Assembly: GCF_004362805.1 (NCBI RefSeq)
Contig: NZ_SNYF01000007.1
Location: 62,001-126,000 of the forward strand
Direction of reading: 5' to 3'
Source of the DNA: Algoriphagus boseongensis
Lineage (GTDB): Bacteria > Bacteroidota > Bacteroidia > Cytophagales > Cyclobacteriaceae
Length of the DNA stretch: 64,000 nucleotides
Of this stretch, positions 1-12,199 are shown piece by piece; position 1 is the first letter of the stretch, and the number at the start of each line of letters is the position of its first letter. Under the pieces are notes generated by a model. The model was not told the origin of the DNA. It did no database searches and saw only the letters and a list, made by a program, of their open reading frames with translations. The translations under genes were made by a program, and so were the position numbers.

Positions 1-1263
1 AATGGGAATGCAGACTGGAATGATTTGGTCAAAATACTGGATAAGGAAACAGAGGAAGATCTCGTGGCTTGGAGCGAGGTTTGGGTAAATCAATCGAGCA
101 GACCCATTTTTTCTGAGAAGTTAAAGATTAATGAGGAGGGGAAGATTTCTTCTTTAGTCCTCACCCAAACTGCGGAAGACGGTACAGATAAAGTTTGGCC
201 GCAGGTTTTTGATTTGACTTTAGTCTATGAAAATGAGCAGAAGATCGTTCCAGTTTCAATTAAAGGGAAATCATCGGAAATTCTAGAAGTGCAAGGAATG
301 TCTAAACCAATTGCCATTCTTTACAACAGCAATGGATTGGGATACGGAGTATTTCCTGTGGATTCAAATTATATAAGTGAATTCCCAAAAATCGAAGATG
401 AGTTGAGTAGGGCAAGTGCTTACCTTAATTTGTATGAAAATACGCTAAATGGGACTATTAAGCCTTCCCAGAATATTACAGTCCTAAAGCAAGGTTTAGC
501 GTCCGAAAGTAATGAGATTGTAGTCCAATTGATGGCCGGGCAATTGGAATCCCTGTTTTGGAAATTTCTTTCCAAGGAAAAAAGAGAAGCAGAACTTCAG
601 TCACTGGAGCCCTTTATTTGGGATCTTCTTCAGAAAGAGCAATCAGCAAACGTCAAAAAGAATCTGTTCAATTTGTACCAAAGTATAGCCTATTCAAATG
701 AAGGTATTGAAAGGTTATATCAGATTTGGACTAAGAAGATGGAAATAGCCAATCTCAAACTAAGCGCCGACAATTTTACAAGTCTGGCCATGGATTTGGC
801 CTTGTATGGGCATCCAAAAGCCGAAGAAATTTTAGAGGAGGAAAGAACCAGAATTACCAATTCAGATCGTAGGGATAGATTTGATTTTTTAGTTCCGGCG
901 CTTTCGGAAGATGCTTCAGTAAGGGATTCCCTTTTTATCTCATTTAAGTCCCCGGAGATGCGAGAAAAGGAATCCTGGGTTTTGGCTGCTTGTGGGTTTA
1001 TTCATCACCCACTTCGGCAAGAGGAAAGCTTGAAGCATGTGGAACTGTCTTTGGCTTTGATGGAAGAAATTCAAAGGACTGGAGACATTTTCTTCCCCAA
1101 GGGATGGGCAAGTAATACTGTGGGGCAATACACGGCCCCAGAGGCTCTTGAATTAGTGGAATCCTTTCTGAAAAGTAAACCTGACTACAATCCGGTGTTA
1201 AAAAACAAAATCCTTCAGGCTACAGACAATCTATACCGAGCTCAAAAGATTATGGAGAAATAA
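1..1263 (+). CDS. M1 family aminopeptidase, C-terminal part (gene cut by window start)
   Basis: The frame is open from base 1, so the gene begins upstream; a TTG at 25 is only an internal codon. The visible 420 or so residues resemble the region after the catalytic domain of M1 metallo-aminopeptidases: a beta-rich segment (about residues 40-110 from the window edge) followed by an all-helical ERAP1-C-like repeat region. The gluzincin catalytic motifs (GAMEN and HExxH) would lie upstream and are not visible. The family trims N-terminal residues from peptides in the periplasm or cytoplasm. The gene converges on the minus-strand LON-domain gene only two bases away. Family assignment rests on fold-like sequence pattern, so it is moderately confident. 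Confidence 0.75.
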   Translation, partial: NGNADWNDLVKILDKETEEDLVAWSEVWVNQSSRPIFSEKLKINEEGKISSLVLTQTAEDGTDKVWPQVFDLTLVYENEQKIVPVSIKGKSSEILEVQGMSKPIAILYNSNGLGYGVFPVDSNYISEFPKIEDELSRASAYLNLYENTLNGTIKPSQNITVLKQGLASESNEIVVQLMAGQLESLFWKFLSKEKREAELQSLEPFIWDLLQKEQSANVKKNLFNLYQSIAYSNEGIERLYQIWTKKMEIANLKLSADNFTSLAMDLALYGHPKAEEILEEERTRITNSDRRDRFDFLVPALSEDASVRDSLFISFKSPEMREKESWVLAACGFIHHPLRQEESLKHVELSLALMEEIQRTGDIFFPKGWASNTVGQYTAPEALELVESFLKSKPDYNPVLKNKILQATDNLYRAQKIMEK

Positions 1264-1264
1264 C

Positions 1265-1885
1265 TCAGAAATTCAGCGGGTCGAGGTGCTTGAAATGACC
1301 GTTTTGTTTGATTTTCTCTTTTGCTTGTTCGGCGGCTTTAAGGACTGGGATCATTCTCTTGAAATGCTTGATCAAAGTCTCTGTACGCTCTTTTTCTGAT
1401 TCCATTTTCAAAAGCTCCAATTCCTCCTCCAGAGTCAGTCCAACTTTATGGGAGAAAGTGAATGAAGTGAGCGTAAGAGGATTAACCTCTTGAGAAAAAT
1501 TAAGCAGGTGGAGCATTTCCTTTAAGTAAAAAATATATTCATGCTGAAGGGTGGAGGTGATGCGCATATCATCTTTTAGAAATTGAACTCTTCCCCCGGC
1601 ATATAGCTTTCCTTCCATTGGGTTTTCAAAAGATAGAATTCGAAATCTTCTAGTACCCCTAGTTTGGATATCCAATCTTCCGTCTTCGTATCTTTTGTAG
1701 ACTTTTTCCAAAATAACCTCGGTGCCAAATCCGCTCAGCTGATTTGTATAGGTTAAAATCCCAAAACTGAGTCCTTCCTTTTCTACGTCTTCCAGTAATT
1801 CCTTATACCTAGGTTCAAAAATGTGAAGATTTAAGGCTTCCTCAGGAAATGCAACCAGTTTGAGCGGGAAGAGAGGTAAATACAT
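1265..1885 (-). CDS. LON peptidase substrate-binding domain protein
   Basis: This 206-aa protein consists almost entirely of the N-terminal substrate-recognition domain of Lon protease, with no AAA+ or protease domain. It opens with the typical PLFPLKLVAFPEE start and has LHIFEPRYKELLEDV at about residues 21-35, both hallmarks of the family. The C-terminal third is helical and rich in Glu and Lys. Stand-alone versions are common in bacteria; some are proposed to act as adaptors or chaperones, but the function is not established. It lies just downstream of gap on the same strand, separated by a strong hairpin terminator, so it probably has its own promoter. Confidence 0.85.
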   Translation of the reverse strand: MYLPLFPLKLVAFPEEALNLHIFEPRYKELLEDVEKEGLSFGILTYTNQLSGFGTEVILEKVYKRYEDGRLDIQTRGTRRFRILSFENPMEGKLYAGGRVQFLKDDMRITSTLQHEYIFYLKEMLHLLNFSQEVNPLTLTSFTFSHKVGLTLEEELELLKMESEKERTETLIKHFKRMIPVLKAAEQAKEKIKQNGHFKHLDPLNF

Positions 1886-1930
1886 GTACAGACTTAGGTT
1901 GATAGGTTTATCCAGAATTGAGCCAAGAAA

Positions 1931-1954
1931 AAGCCCCGAATCTCTTCGGGGCTT
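1931..1954 (-). terminator. Intrinsic terminator of gap
   Basis: A perfect 10-bp stem (AAGCCCCGAA / TTCGGGGCTT) with a four-base TCTC loop begins a few bases after the gap stop codon. On the minus strand it is followed by a short T-rich tract. Confidence 0.85.
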
Positions 1955-1960
1955 CTTGCT

Positions 1961-3028
<1,068 letters not shown>

Positions 3029-3210
3029 CTAAAATTTCCCGAAGGCAGGCTAAGTTATTACAAATAAATGGTCTGCCCAAACTTCTTACCTTCTTCAAAA
3101 AAGGGAATTACCAAGATTTCAATTTCAAACGATTTCGTGTTTGAAAATTTTTATTTTGGTCTTTTTAAAGATGAAAATTTTCTAGAATCGGGACTATACC
3201 ACTAAAATTT

Positions 3211-4083
3211 ATGTTTGTAGAAGCAATCCTTTCTGTCGCACAATTTACCCGATCCATTCATTCCATCTCCAGGAATTTTGGGAGCCAAAGAGTCGAAAGG
3301 GGAGCAGCCACCTTATTTTTTATCAATGAAGAAGGCTGGGCTTTGACCTGCAAGCACGTGGCCGAGTGGATCGCGCAAGCAGATACTATCAATAGGCGTT
3401 TGGATCAGTACCAAAGGGAATCCAGAGGCCTTTCTGCAAGTCTTTCCAAAACAATCGCCAAGAAGCTTGGGATAAAGGACACCCAAACTGCAGAGATGCG
3501 GATCACTTTCGTGGATTGTGTGGATCGGATTACCAATATTCGCTTTCACAATCATCCCGAGTACGATTTGGCTTTGGTGAAAATTGAAGGATTTGAAAAG
3601 ATGGCGGTTAATAAATTTCCTGTTTTCGTTGAAAATGATCAGGAGGTTCAGCCCGGCCAAATGCTTTGCAGACTAGGATTTCCCTTTCCTGAATTTTCGA
3701 ATTTTCAATTAAATCTTGAAAAAGATCAGCTTGAATGGACCCAAACCGGGCAGCCTAGGTCCCCAAGATTCCCAATTGAGGGTATGGTTACCCGATTTTT
3801 GGGAGATCAGAACGGGAGAATTTATGGAATCGAGATGAGTACACCTGGACTTCGTGGTCAAAGTGGAGGCCCTCTATTTGATACTCAAGGACGAGTAGCC
3901 GGGATGCAAAGTAGGACTAAGCATCTTCATCTTGGTTTTGATATTGAGGAGAAAGAAATCATTGCACATGGCAAAGCCAAAAAAATCAATGATTATGCTT
4001 TCATCCATTTAGGAGAATGTATCCACTCCTCGGTCATCAAAGAGTTTATGACCCAGCATGGAGTGAAGTTTCAAATGGCATAA
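3211..4083 (+). CDS. Trypsin-like serine protease (S1/HtrA-type fold)
   Basis: This is a 290-aa protein with a recognisable chymotrypsin-fold triad: His49 in TCKHV, Asp119 in YDLALV and Ser218 in GQSGGPLF. No PDZ domain follows, unlike DegP/HtrA, and I see no clear signal peptide, so a cytoplasmic location is possible. An insert of about 50 residues rich in Gln, Arg and Lys lies between the His and Asp segments. The substrate cannot be inferred. It converges on the isocitrate dehydrogenase gene and shares a bidirectional terminator with it. Confidence 0.85.
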   Translation: MFVEAILSVAQFTRSIHSISRNFGSQRVERGAATLFFINEEGWALTCKHVAEWIAQADTINRRLDQYQRESRGLSASLSKTIAKKLGIKDTQTAEMRITFVDCVDRITNIRFHNHPEYDLALVKIEGFEKMAVNKFPVFVENDQEVQPGQMLCRLGFPFPEFSNFQLNLEKDQLEWTQTGQPRSPRFPIEGMVTRFLGDQNGRIYGIEMSTPGLRGQSGGPLFDTQGRVAGMQSRTKHLHLGFDIEEKEIIAHGKAKKINDYAFIHLGECIHSSVIKEFMTQHGVKFQMA

Positions 4084-4086
4084 AAA

Positions 4087-4109
4087 AAGCCGGGATACTC
4101 TCCCGGCTT
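4087..4109. terminator. Bidirectional terminator between protease and icd
   Basis: A nine-base-pair stem (AAGCCGGGA / TCCCGGCTT) with a TACTC loop sits between two convergent genes. An A-run lies on one side and a T-rich tract on the other, so it can work in both directions. Confidence 0.85.
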
Positions 4110-4115
4110 ATCTTT

Positions 4116-6359
<2,244 letters not shown>

Positions 6360-6515
6360 CTAAAAAGGATGGGACTGTTTTGCTTTTTGATATTAGGCCG
6401 GTGATCTGCCAAAGGGTAAAAAGTAAAACAGGGTCTAAATTCGCGCCTAAAATACGAAAATTAGATAGGTTTCAAACGCCGCTTGCGGAATCGGAAGATA
6501 TTGGAAAAGTAAAGG

Positions 6516-7316
6516 CTAGTGAAGAATTTCAAAAGAATCCGAATCCCTCCAAGCTGGAAATTTGGTTCGGTATTCTTCTAAGGACTTTGAGGAAAGCGTA
6601 AGGATTTGGATACTTTCTGTTTCTCCTAAGTCCAGTAATTTTTCTCCTTTGAAATCAAATGCAGCTGAATGTCCATTATAAGCAATGCCATTTCCATCTA
6701 GTCCAATTCGGTTGACACCAATGCTGAAGGAAAGGTTTTCTATGGCTCTTGCAGGCAAAAGTGCATCCCAGGCAGATATCCTAGCTGCTGGCCAGCTGGC
6801 CACATAAAAAATCAAATCATACCCGGCTATTCCATCTTCCCAGCCATTCCTTGACCAAACAGGGAAGCGTAAATCGTAGCAAATCTGAGGGCAGATTTTC
6901 CACCCATTGAGGTGAAAAATGGGGAGTTTATTTCCAGAAGAGTAGGTTTCATGCTCATTGGCCATTCTGAACAAATGCCGTTTGTCATAATGTTCGGTGT
7001 AGCCATCCGGTGAAACCCAAAGAAGACGATTAAAAAATTTCCCTCCTTCAGTGATGATTGCGCTTCCGGCGATTACAGTTTGTGTCTGGGCGGCAAGTTG
7101 ACGCATCCATTTTTGGATTCCCAAATTCATGGGTTCTGCCAACTTTTTGGCTTCCATGCTGAATCCTGTTGGAAACATTTCCGGCAAAAGGATAAGATCA
7201 CATTTGCCCTTTAAATCCCAGATTTTTTCCTCCAGCATCGCAAGATTGGCAGTTTTGTCTTGCCAATGAAGATCCGTTTGGACCAAACCGATGCGGAGTT
7301 CTGGACTTTTCTCCAT
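6516..7316 (-). CDS. Nitrilase-superfamily amidohydrolase (omega-amidase/YafV-like)
   Basis: This 266-aa carbon-nitrogen hydrolase has the full Glu-Lys-Cys triad: Glu46 in LLPEMFPTGF, Lys112 in YDKRHLFRM and Cys146 in PQICYDLRFPVW. The sequence resembles omega-amidases that hydrolyse 2-oxoglutaramate or 2-oxosuccinamate, a metabolite-repair role; this is inferred from the family. Its start codon overlaps the def stop codon by one base (TAATG), so the two are probably translationally coupled. It is the last gene of a hemerythrin-ruvX-def-amidase operon. Confidence 0.88.
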   Translation of the reverse strand: MEKSPELRIGLVQTDLHWQDKTANLAMLEEKIWDLKGKCDLILLPEMFPTGFSMEAKKLAEPMNLGIQKWMRQLAAQTQTVIAGSAIITEGGKFFNRLLWVSPDGYTEHYDKRHLFRMANEHETYSSGNKLPIFHLNGWKICPQICYDLRFPVWSRNGWEDGIAGYDLIFYVASWPAARISAWDALLPARAIENLSFSIGVNRIGLDGNGIAYNGHSAAFDFKGEKLLDLGETESIQILTLSSKSLEEYRTKFPAWRDSDSFEILH

Positions 7317-7870
7317 TATTTCAAAGGATAGATCATTCGGTAATCTGTGGAAACCTTACCCTTACTCACGTCGATTAATTTGGATTGGATCAGTCGCTTT
7401 TTCAGACCTTTGAGATAGTCCACAAATAGAATTCCTTCCAAATGGTCGTATTCATGTTGGATTACTCTTGCGGTCATTCCTGAAAACTCTTCTTCCTTCA
7501 GATTCCAGTTTTCGTCGTAGTATTCAATGGTGAGTTTTTCAGGGCGGATGATTTCAGCTCTTACATCCGGAATACTAAGGCAGCCTTCCTCGAATCCAAA
7601 ATTGTCTCCGTATTCATCCAGGATGATAGGGTTGATAAAGGCTCTTCGGATACCTTTTTCCTCATCATTTTCGTCCAGCATCAGCGAACTATCAATCACG
7701 AATAATCGGATTCCCTGATTGATTTGAGGGGCAGCAAGTCCTACACCACTGGCATGATCCATGGTGGAATACATGTCCTGAATGAGTTGGGAAATATCTG
7801 AGCCTTCAGCAATGTCTTCTGCTTCTTTTTTAAGGATCGGATTGCCGTAAGCTACAATTGGGTAAATCAT
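7316..7870 (-). CDS. def: Peptide deformylase
   Basis: This metalloenzyme removes the formyl group from the N-terminal methionine of nascent proteins at the ribosome. All three signature motifs are present in 184 aa: motif 1 GVGLAAPQ (Gln49), motif 2 EGCLSIP (Cys97) and motif 3 QHEYDH (His139, Glu140, His143). Cys97 and the two histidines bind the metal. It overlaps ruvX upstream by four bases (ATGA) and the amidase gene downstream by one base, so it is tightly embedded in an operon. Confidence 0.98.
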   Translation of the reverse strand: MIYPIVAYGNPILKKEAEDIAEGSDISQLIQDMYSTMDHASGVGLAAPQINQGIRLFVIDSSLMLDENDEEKGIRRAFINPIILDEYGDNFGFEEGCLSIPDVRAEIIRPEKLTIEYYDENWNLKEEEFSGMTARVIQHEYDHLEGILFVDYLKGLKKRLIQSKLIDVSKGKVSTDYRMIYPLK

Positions 7871-8280
7871 TGTCTTTCTAAATAGGATTGAAGGATAATA
7901 GCAGCGGATACTTTATCCAGATTACCTGCTTTCTCTTTTCTGTCTTTTTTCTTACTTCCCATGGCAATCATGGTTTGCATGGCCATTTTGGAAGTAAATC
8001 GTTCGTCGATAAGTGAAATTTTTTTGTCGGGAAAAGCTTTTTCAAGTTCTTCCTTGAGTTTCATGACTCTTGGAGTCATTTCATTGTCTTGTCCATTGAG
8101 TCGGGTAGGCAGGCCTAAAACAAGCGCTTCCACCTCTTCTTTTGCACAGTAATTCTTTAGGTAAACCATCAACTGCGAAGTCTCTATGGTTTCCAATGGA
8201 TTTGCGGTGATCTTCAACGGATCAGTAACAGCCAAACCAGTCCGCTTAGTTCCTAGATCAATAGCCAAAACTCTAGCCAT
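7867..8280 (-). CDS. ruvX: Putative pre-16S rRNA nuclease / Holliday junction resolvase-like protein RuvX
   Basis: The 137-aa protein has the RNase H-like YqgF fold. The N-terminal motif AIDLGTKRTGLAVTDP (residues 5-20) carries the first acidic residue, and the later DERFTSKMA block carries another. Family members process the 5' end of 16S rRNA in Escherichia coli and have also been proposed as a back-up resolvase. Its start overlaps the stop of the upstream hemerythrin-like gene (TGATG), and its end overlaps def. Confidence 0.93.
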   Translation of the reverse strand: MARVLAIDLGTKRTGLAVTDPLKITANPLETIETSQLMVYLKNYCAKEEVEALVLGLPTRLNGQDNEMTPRVMKLKEELEKAFPDKKISLIDERFTSKMAMQTMIAMGSKKKDRKEKAGNLDKVSAAIILQSYLERQ

Positions 8281-9038
8281 CAGTTGGTCCGGATTTGTTT
8301 TCGGATTTTTCTGAGGGCTTCTCTTTCGAGTTCAACTGCCTTAGGGAAAAGCAATTCGTCTTCGATTTTGGCATGAATAGAAAGTTCCTTTTCAAAATTT
8401 TCAAGTTCATGATAAAGAACTTTCATGGCCAAAGGAGCACTTTCTTCCAAAAAATAATCATGGGTAAGTTTCCGGATTCCCTCCATTTCATCGTCATGGA
8501 CTTCGTGGTGGTCAGCCAAATGCTGCACAGGATCTTTTTCCAAAATTGTCAAGGCATCGTGAATCTTAAAATGCCCGTCTTCGATATCCTGAAGAAGTTC
8601 TATTCGCTTAAATAATCGACTTTCCTCTTCATGAATGTGATGGATGAAGTCCTGAACAAAAAGAGGAAACATGATTCTCAAGTCTGCCATTAAGCTTGAA
8701 AACTCCTTTTCAGGTTGAATTCCGGAAATCAAATTGGAAAGAAAGGGAAGTTCCTGTCTGACGAAATAGTAATGCTTTTTCTTAAGGTAAGCGACGAGGA
8801 GTTCAATCGGATTGAGGTAGAGTTCCTCAACTGTAGGATCTTTTGCCTCTGCCCAGCTTTCCAGATGGCTAATCAGCTGACGGGGATTGACTTTGTGCTT
8901 TTTGCAAACTTTCTCCAAAGAGTCGGTTGGGTACTGGTAAAAGCTGATTCCAAAATAGTGGAGGACCGATGCGAAAACATAGTTTTCTGACACCAATTCG
9001 CCAACTGAGGCTTTTTCAAAATCCCGCTTCAACTCCAT
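8280..9038 (-). CDS. Hemerythrin HHE-domain protein with ScdA/Ric-like N-terminal domain
   Basis: The ATG at 9038 gives a 252-aa protein; the longer frame up to 9113 looks spurious. Residues 1-70 resemble the DUF542/ScdA-N domain of di-iron Ric/YtfE iron-sulfur repair proteins. However, the segment that usually holds a CC pair reads GISFYQYP and lacks both cysteines. The rest is a four-helix hemerythrin-like domain with His and Glu ligands visible in FIHHIHEEE, HEVHDDE and HAKIEDELLFP, so a di-iron centre is likely. A role in nitric-oxide or oxidative damage repair is inferred from the family. It starts the ruvX-def operon. Confidence 0.83.
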   Translation of the reverse strand: MELKRDFEKASVGELVSENYVFASVLHYFGISFYQYPTDSLEKVCKKHKVNPRQLISHLESWAEAKDPTVEELYLNPIELLVAYLKKKHYYFVRQELPFLSNLISGIQPEKEFSSLMADLRIMFPLFVQDFIHHIHEEESRLFKRIELLQDIEDGHFKIHDALTILEKDPVQHLADHHEVHDDEMEGIRKLTHDYFLEESAPLAMKVLYHELENFEKELSIHAKIEDELLFPKAVELEREALRKIRKQIRTN

Positions 9039-9196
9039 TGGACAAAAATAATTTTTTTTAGATGAAAAAAGGGGAATAAATCTCACCTTTATCTTTTCCG
9101 GCCGTATAAACAATCGTTAATTTTATCTAAAATCCGTTTGATTGGGGATTATTTTAAGCTAGTTTGAGTTAATTCGAGTAGATAAAGAAAGTTAAA

Positions 9197-10852
9197 GTGA
9201 GCGAAACCAAAAATACTAAATCGCAAATCCGATTACCTATCCTCTTGGCACTCTCCATTTCCGCAGGGATTTGGATTGGGGCAACTTTTGCGGAGCCAAA
9301 AAGTAATCAAAATGACCTGAGAGCAGCCTTATACAAGCTTCAGGAAATCATGACCTATATCAACCGGGACTACGTGGATAGCGTAAATACCAATGATTTG
9401 GTCGAATTCGGGATCAATAAAATGCTGGAGCATTTGGATCCCCACTCCAGCTATATTCCTGCCCGAGATGCCTCATTGGCGCAATCCCAACTCGAAGGCG
9501 AATTCGATGGGATCGGGGTAGAGTTTGGTATAATCCGGGATACAATTTATGTAGTTGCTCCTTTGACTGGAGGACCTTCAGAGGCGTTGGGTATTCAATC
9601 TGGAGATCAGATTATCAAGGTTGATGGCAAAAATGTAGCAGGAATTGGAATTACCAATCGTGATGTATTTGATTACTTAAGAGGCCCAAGAGGATCTAAG
9701 GTTGTGGTGGATATCAAGCGCAGAAACAGCCAAGATTTAATCACTTATGAGATTACTCGGGATAAGATTCCACAGTATAGCATACCAGCTGCCTACATGG
9801 TGAATGAGGAGATCGGTTACATCAAAGTGACCCGATTTGCTGCCACTACCTATGATGAATTTAGAAAATCAGTTTCTGACCTTCAGATCAAAGGAATGAA
9901 AAAACTGATCATTGATTTGCAGGGAAATCCTGGAGGATACATGGGGGCCGCAATCAATATGGCTGATGAGCTTCTTGGTGACAGAGATTTGATCGTTTCT
10001 CAAGAAGGAAAAGTAAGTCAGTACAGCCAAAAAGCTTTTGCCTTTAAGCCCGGTATGTTTGAAGAAGGATCAATTATCGTATTGATCAATGAGGGCTCTG
10101 CTTCTGCTTCGGAGATTCTTGCTGGTGCAATTCAGGATAATGACAGAGGATTGATTGTAGGTAGAAGATCTTTTGGAAAAGGATTGGTTCAGATGCCAAT
10201 TGACCTTTCTGATGGCGCCGAACTTAGATTGACCATTGCAAGATATTTCACTCCATCCGGTAGATCTATTCAAAAGCCTTACGACGAAAACTACGAAGCG
10301 TATGAAAGAGATTGGATCAACAGATACGAACACGGAGAGTTTTTCTCAGCTGACAGCATCAAGTTCAATGACAGCTTGAAATATCAGACCAAAAAAGGAA
10401 GAATAGTTTATGGAGGAGGAGGTATCATGCCTGATTACTTTGTTCCTTTAGACACTACCATGAACAGTGCCTATGTCACCAAACTGTTTAACTCAGATTC
10501 TTCCAGAGAATTCATTTTGGATTACGTGACCAAAAACAAGGCAAATTTCGAGAGCATGACTTTGGATCAGTATTACGCTACTTACAAAGTTTCAGATGGA
10601 ATGCTGATGGAGTTGGTGGAATATGGGAAAAAGAACAAGGTTGAATTTGATTCCAAGGATTTCAACAAGTCAAAAGAATACTTGAGACTTTTGGTGAAAG
10701 CCCATTTAGGAAGACAAATCTATGATGACAATGCCTTCTATAAGGTTGTGAATGACATCAATGAAGTTTACCTCCAAGCCTTGAACTTATTTGACGAAGC
10801 TGATAGAATATCCATGGCTACAATTCTTGGCACTACTGTAGAGCAAGAGTGA
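9197..10852 (+). CDS. S41 family C-terminal processing peptidase
   Basis: This 551-aa protease starts at a GTG. Residues 11-31 form an N-terminal signal anchor, so the enzyme acts in the periplasm. A PDZ domain lies at about residues 95-175 (GIGVEFGI...GIQSGDQIIKVDG), followed by the S41 catalytic core. The catalytic Ser-Lys dyad is probably Ser303 in NEGSASASEIL and Lys328 in SFGKGLVQ. The C-terminal 130 residues form a helical extension. Such proteases trim the C-termini of exported proteins. A terminator follows, so it appears monocistronic. Confidence 0.94.
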   Translation: MSETKNTKSQIRLPILLALSISAGIWIGATFAEPKSNQNDLRAALYKLQEIMTYINRDYVDSVNTNDLVEFGINKMLEHLDPHSSYIPARDASLAQSQLEGEFDGIGVEFGIIRDTIYVVAPLTGGPSEALGIQSGDQIIKVDGKNVAGIGITNRDVFDYLRGPRGSKVVVDIKRRNSQDLITYEITRDKIPQYSIPAAYMVNEEIGYIKVTRFAATTYDEFRKSVSDLQIKGMKKLIIDLQGNPGGYMGAAINMADELLGDRDLIVSQEGKVSQYSQKAFAFKPGMFEEGSIIVLINEGSASASEILAGAIQDNDRGLIVGRRSFGKGLVQMPIDLSDGAELRLTIARYFTPSGRSIQKPYDENYEAYERDWINRYEHGEFFSADSIKFNDSLKYQTKKGRIVYGGGGIMPDYFVPLDTTMNSAYVTKLFNSDSSREFILDYVTKNKANFESMTLDQYYATYKVSDGMLMELVEYGKKNKVEFDSKDFNKSKEYLRLLVKAHLGRQIYDDNAFYKVVNDINEVYLQALNLFDEADRISMATILGTTVEQE

Positions 10853-10875
10853 TTTTCACCAATTAGATTTAAATC

Positions 10876-10901
10876 AGCCAACTCCTTAATTGGGGTTGGC
10901 T
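10876..10901 (+). terminator. Intrinsic terminator of the S41 peptidase gene
   Basis: A ten-base-pair stem (AGCCAACTCC / GGGGTTGGCT, one G-T pair) with a TTAATT loop is followed by a run of T. Confidence 0.88.
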
Positions 10902-10952
10902 TTTTTATTTTCTAAAAAATGACCTAACATTAGTATTCTAATCCAAGATGCC

Positions 10953-11384
10953 ATGAAATCAATCCTAACCCTTTTTTTGCTATTCTTTGCCATGAACTCA
11001 TTTGCCCAGCTCAAAGTCAATCATATTGCGGTCCATGTTTCTGACTTGAAAAAGAGCATGGACTTTTATCAAAATGTTCTTACGCTTAAGGAAATTGAAG
11101 AACCATTTAAAGATGGTTTGCACGCTTGGTATGATATAGGAGGAGGGGCTGCTTTGCATTTGATTGAAGCTTCAAACCGCCCAAAGGAAATCTCAAAAAC
11201 CAATCACTTGTGCTTCAGTATTCCGGATATGGCCGTATTTGTGCAAAATATGAAAGACCGGAACTATCCATTCGAAAGTTGGGCGGGAGTGAAAGGCGAA
11301 ATCACCAATCGTGTCGATGGGATCAAGCAGATTTACATCCAAGATCCGGATGGATATTGGATCGAGATCAACGATAATTTCTAA
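10953..11384 (+). CDS. Exported VOC (glyoxalase/bleomycin-resistance fold) protein
   Basis: This is a 143-aa protein. Residues 1-19 form a clear signal peptide ending in SFAQ, followed by one vicinal-oxygen-chelate domain. Candidate metal or substrate residues are the His in VNHIAVHV near the start, the His in NHLCFS, and the Glu in GYWIEIND at the end. Being exported is unusual for glyoxalase I-type enzymes, so the substrate is unknown. The gene converges with the nitroreductase gene six bases away and has no obvious terminator of its own. Confidence 0.85.
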   Translation: MKSILTLFLLFFAMNSFAQLKVNHIAVHVSDLKKSMDFYQNVLTLKEIEEPFKDGLHAWYDIGGGAALHLIEASNRPKEISKTNHLCFSIPDMAVFVQNMKDRNYPFESWAGVKGEITNRVDGIKQIYIQDPDGYWIEINDNF

Positions 11385-11390
11385 GCTTTT

Positions 11391-12122
11391 TTAGCGAAGT
11401 GAAATCAATTCTTCCTTAGGGATTCGGAAACGCTCACCATAAATCCCTTCTGGCAGCCCTTTCCCGCAGCCAATGATCATGCAAATCTCGGCGGCAGCTG
11501 GAAGATTCAATAATTTCTTTACCCTGTCGGAATCAAATCCTTCCATAGGGCAGGTATCATAGCCAGAAGCTTTCATACCTAGCATAAAGGTCATAGAGAC
11601 TAAGGCTGCACTTTTGTGTACAGATATTCTGACTTCAGTCTCTCCAACTTCCCTAACCATAGGACGTCTCAATCCAACCCACCAAGAAATGACTTTCTTG
11701 ATGATTGACCAGCCAAAGTATTTGCTGTAAAGTTTGGGAATCAGATTGCCATAATAACCCAGAGCCTGTTTTAATTTTTTGTCAGGCTTTCCCTCGTAGG
11801 TGCTTTTGATATAATCGTAATTGGCTTTTGCTCTTGATTTCCAAAGGTCTCTCCGCGTCACCACTACCACCAATTCCCTTGCAGTGCTTGCGGCTTTTTG
11901 CCCCATGCACAGTTTTGCCAAAGGGCTTTTGAGAGGAGAAGTTTCCGGAACTCGAACTAGTTCAAAGAGTTGAAGATTGGAGGAGTTTGGAGAAAGTATG
12001 GCAGCTTCCAGGCATTTCTGGACCACCTCATGGTCAAAAGGACCACTTTGGTCAAAAATCCGTACAGACCTTCGCTGCTCCACCGCCTCAAAAAATCCTA
12101 ATTCAACACTTGTATTCTGCAT
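11391..12122 (-). CDS. Nitroreductase family protein
   Basis: This 243-aa FMN-dependent flavoprotein-type enzyme has the family N-terminus EQRRSVRIFDQS (flavin-binding Arg residues) and SPNSSNLQLFELVRV at about residues 43-57. The C-terminal portion has a GMKASGYDTCPMEGFD block. Members reduce nitro compounds, quinones or enones with NAD(P)H. An inserted segment of about 60 residues (110-170) is longer than in small nitroreductases. The upstream region is shared with the divergent DUF5687 gene. Confidence 0.9.
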   Translation of the reverse strand: MQNTSVELGFFEAVEQRRSVRIFDQSGPFDHEVVQKCLEAAILSPNSSNLQLFELVRVPETSPLKSPLAKLCMGQKAASTARELVVVVTRRDLWKSRAKANYDYIKSTYEGKPDKKLKQALGYYGNLIPKLYSKYFGWSIIKKVISWWVGLRRPMVREVGETEVRISVHKSAALVSMTFMLGMKASGYDTCPMEGFDSDRVKKLLNLPAAAEICMIIGCGKGLPEGIYGERFRIPKEELISLR

Positions 12123-12199
12123 TTGTCGGGTTTGATTTTATCGTTCAGGAAGATTGGCCTATTTTAGGCTATCCATAATTGAAGATTCAAATATAGCCT

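Noticed and set aside
9039..9113. Upstream extension of the hemerythrin-like gene, with a TATTTTTG element at the start.
   Set aside because: The extension is not domain-like; the element would imply a leaderless message and lacks a -33 partner.
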